DNA from: Candidatus Obscuribacterales bacterium
GTDB taxonomy: Bacteria; Cyanobacteriota; Vampirovibrionia; Obscuribacterales; Obscuribacteraceae
Length of the DNA stretch: 64,000 bases
Assembly: GCA_031292355.1 (NCBI GenBank)
Contig: JARLHI010000048.1
Location: forward strand, 186,001 to 250,000
Direction of reading: 5' to 3'
Shown here one piece after another: positions 63,279 to 64,000 of this stretch (its first letter is position 1; each line of letters starts with the position of its first letter). Both the position numbers and the translations under genes were made by a program. Under the pieces are notes generated by a model. The model saw only the letters and a program-made list of their open reading frames with translations. It had not been told where the DNA came from and ran no database searches.

Positions 63279-64000
63279 ATGAATGATGGAAAACCATTTA
63301 GCCTCTTAGAACTGATTGGCGAATTGATTTCTCCAATAAATGTTGTGGACATTGGAGCGATGAGCTTTGGCTTCCAGACTGAGCCTTACAGCGCCTTACA
63401 GAAGTCAGAAAAATGCAAAGTAATAGGATTCGAGCCTATCGTTGAGGAATGCGAAAAGCTAAATCAATTGTACAAGCAGGATCTATTTCTTCCCTATTGC
63501 CTGGGCGATGGAACGACTAAGAAATTCCACACAACTAATTCCTTGATGACTTCATCGCTTTATCCACCAGACTCTGAATTAATGGGTAAGTTTGAGAATC
63601 TCTCCGAGTTAGTGGAAGTCGTCGAAACAAAGACACTCAAAACACACAGACTTGACGACATAAAAGAAATTGTTGTCGATATTGACTACATCAAAAATGA
63701 CACCCAGGGCGCTGAACTCGAAATCTTCAAGCACGCAAAGAAGGCTCTCGCTTCGGCAGTTTTGGTCCATTGTGAAGTCGAATTTCTACCAATATACAAA
63801 GAGCAACCTTTGTTTGCTGATATAGATGATTTAATGCGAGAAGGCGGATTTGTATTTCACAAATTTGTGAACATGTCGGGACGACGATTCAAGACTTTCC
63901 AAAATGAAACAGCAAACTCCGTTAAAGAAAGTCAACTGCTTTGGGCCGATGCTATTTATATAAAAAATGTCAACGCCGAATTATCCGGGGAAAAGTTACT
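63279..64000 (+). CDS. FkbM-type SAM-dependent methyltransferase, partial at the right edge
   Basis: Reading the plus strand from ATG 63279 gives 240 residues running off the window. INVVDIGAMSFGFQTEP is the SAM-binding motif I region, VIGFEPIVEECEKLN motif II, and VVDIDYIKNDTQGAELEIFK the FkbM signature. FkbM enzymes methylate sugars or polyketides, often in O-antigen or exopolysaccharide loci. The frame is also open upstream of 63279, but no RBS supports an earlier start; TTG 63255 is an alternative. The C-terminus is outside the window. Confidence 0.7.
   Translation, partial: MNDGKPFSLLELIGELISPINVVDIGAMSFGFQTEPYSALQKSEKCKVIGFEPIVEECEKLNQLYKQDLFLPYCLGDGTTKKFHTTNSLMTSSLYPPDSELMGKFENLSELVEVVETKTLKTHRLDDIKEIVVDIDYIKNDTQGAELEIFKHAKKALASAVLVHCEVEFLPIYKEQPLFADIDDLMREGGFVFHKFVNMSGRRFKTFQNETANSVKESQLLWADAIYIKNVNAELSGEKL

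Overview
The window looks like a chromosomal segment of a Gram-negative bacterium of moderate G+C (about 46-49 % by eye). It has KdsA (Kdo for LPS), many Sec-type signal peptides and a MurJ flippase. A SufR-type repressor diverges from the SUF operon, the Mrp ATPase lacks the usual CxxC, and secreted TPR, WG-repeat and Ser/Thr-kinase proteins are common. Together these fit the non-photosynthetic Cyanobacteriota (Melainabacteria/Vampirovibrionia, Obscuribacter-like). That placement is inference from gene content. No rRNA, tRNA or CRISPR array was found.

Layout. 0-2 kb (minus): an ECF sigma factor, its zinc-binding anti-sigma factor and a Spy/CpxP-like periplasmic protein cut by the left edge, a probable envelope-stress operon. 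2-12 kb: a secreted phosphatase, an aspartyl protease-TPR fusion, kdsA, a DUF167 protein, a GH57 glycogen-branching-type enzyme, pyruvate kinase and an exported M20 peptidase. 12-19 kb: the best organised locus, sufR facing sufC-sufB-sufD-Rieske ferredoxin-sufS-sufU-DUF59, with a dyad operator candidate and a strong hairpin between sufB and sufD. 19-31 kb: nucleoside hydrolase, murJ coupled to an unusual repeat protein, a kinase-LRR receptor-like protein, an SDR, a HupE/YHYH pair, arfB, a GNAT and mrp.

31-58 kb is accessory in character: short unrecognised secreted or membrane proteins, a nucleotidyltransferase/XRE pair with a palindromic operator, a tyrosine-recombinase remnant, a subtilase with an altered active site, an Rrf2-controlled flavoprotein, a membrane protein resembling only the N-terminal half of VirB4, a patatin-TIR fusion (defence-effector-like), a frameshifted small gene, a 15-repeat WG protein and a G+C-rich RibD-type reductase that looks acquired. 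58-64 kb: an aldo/keto reductase divergent from an AraC regulator with a 21-bp-spaced direct repeat between them, a large unrecognised protein, and an FkbM-type methyltransferase cut by the right edge.

The strongest leads for undescribed biology are the patatin-TIR protein and its neighbours, the nucleotidyltransferase/XRE module, the orphan VirB4-N-like protein and the structured RNA candidates in and after the suf operon. Several start codons were moved from the longest frame to sites with a better Shine-Dalgarno sequence or signal peptide; these choices are stated per gene.
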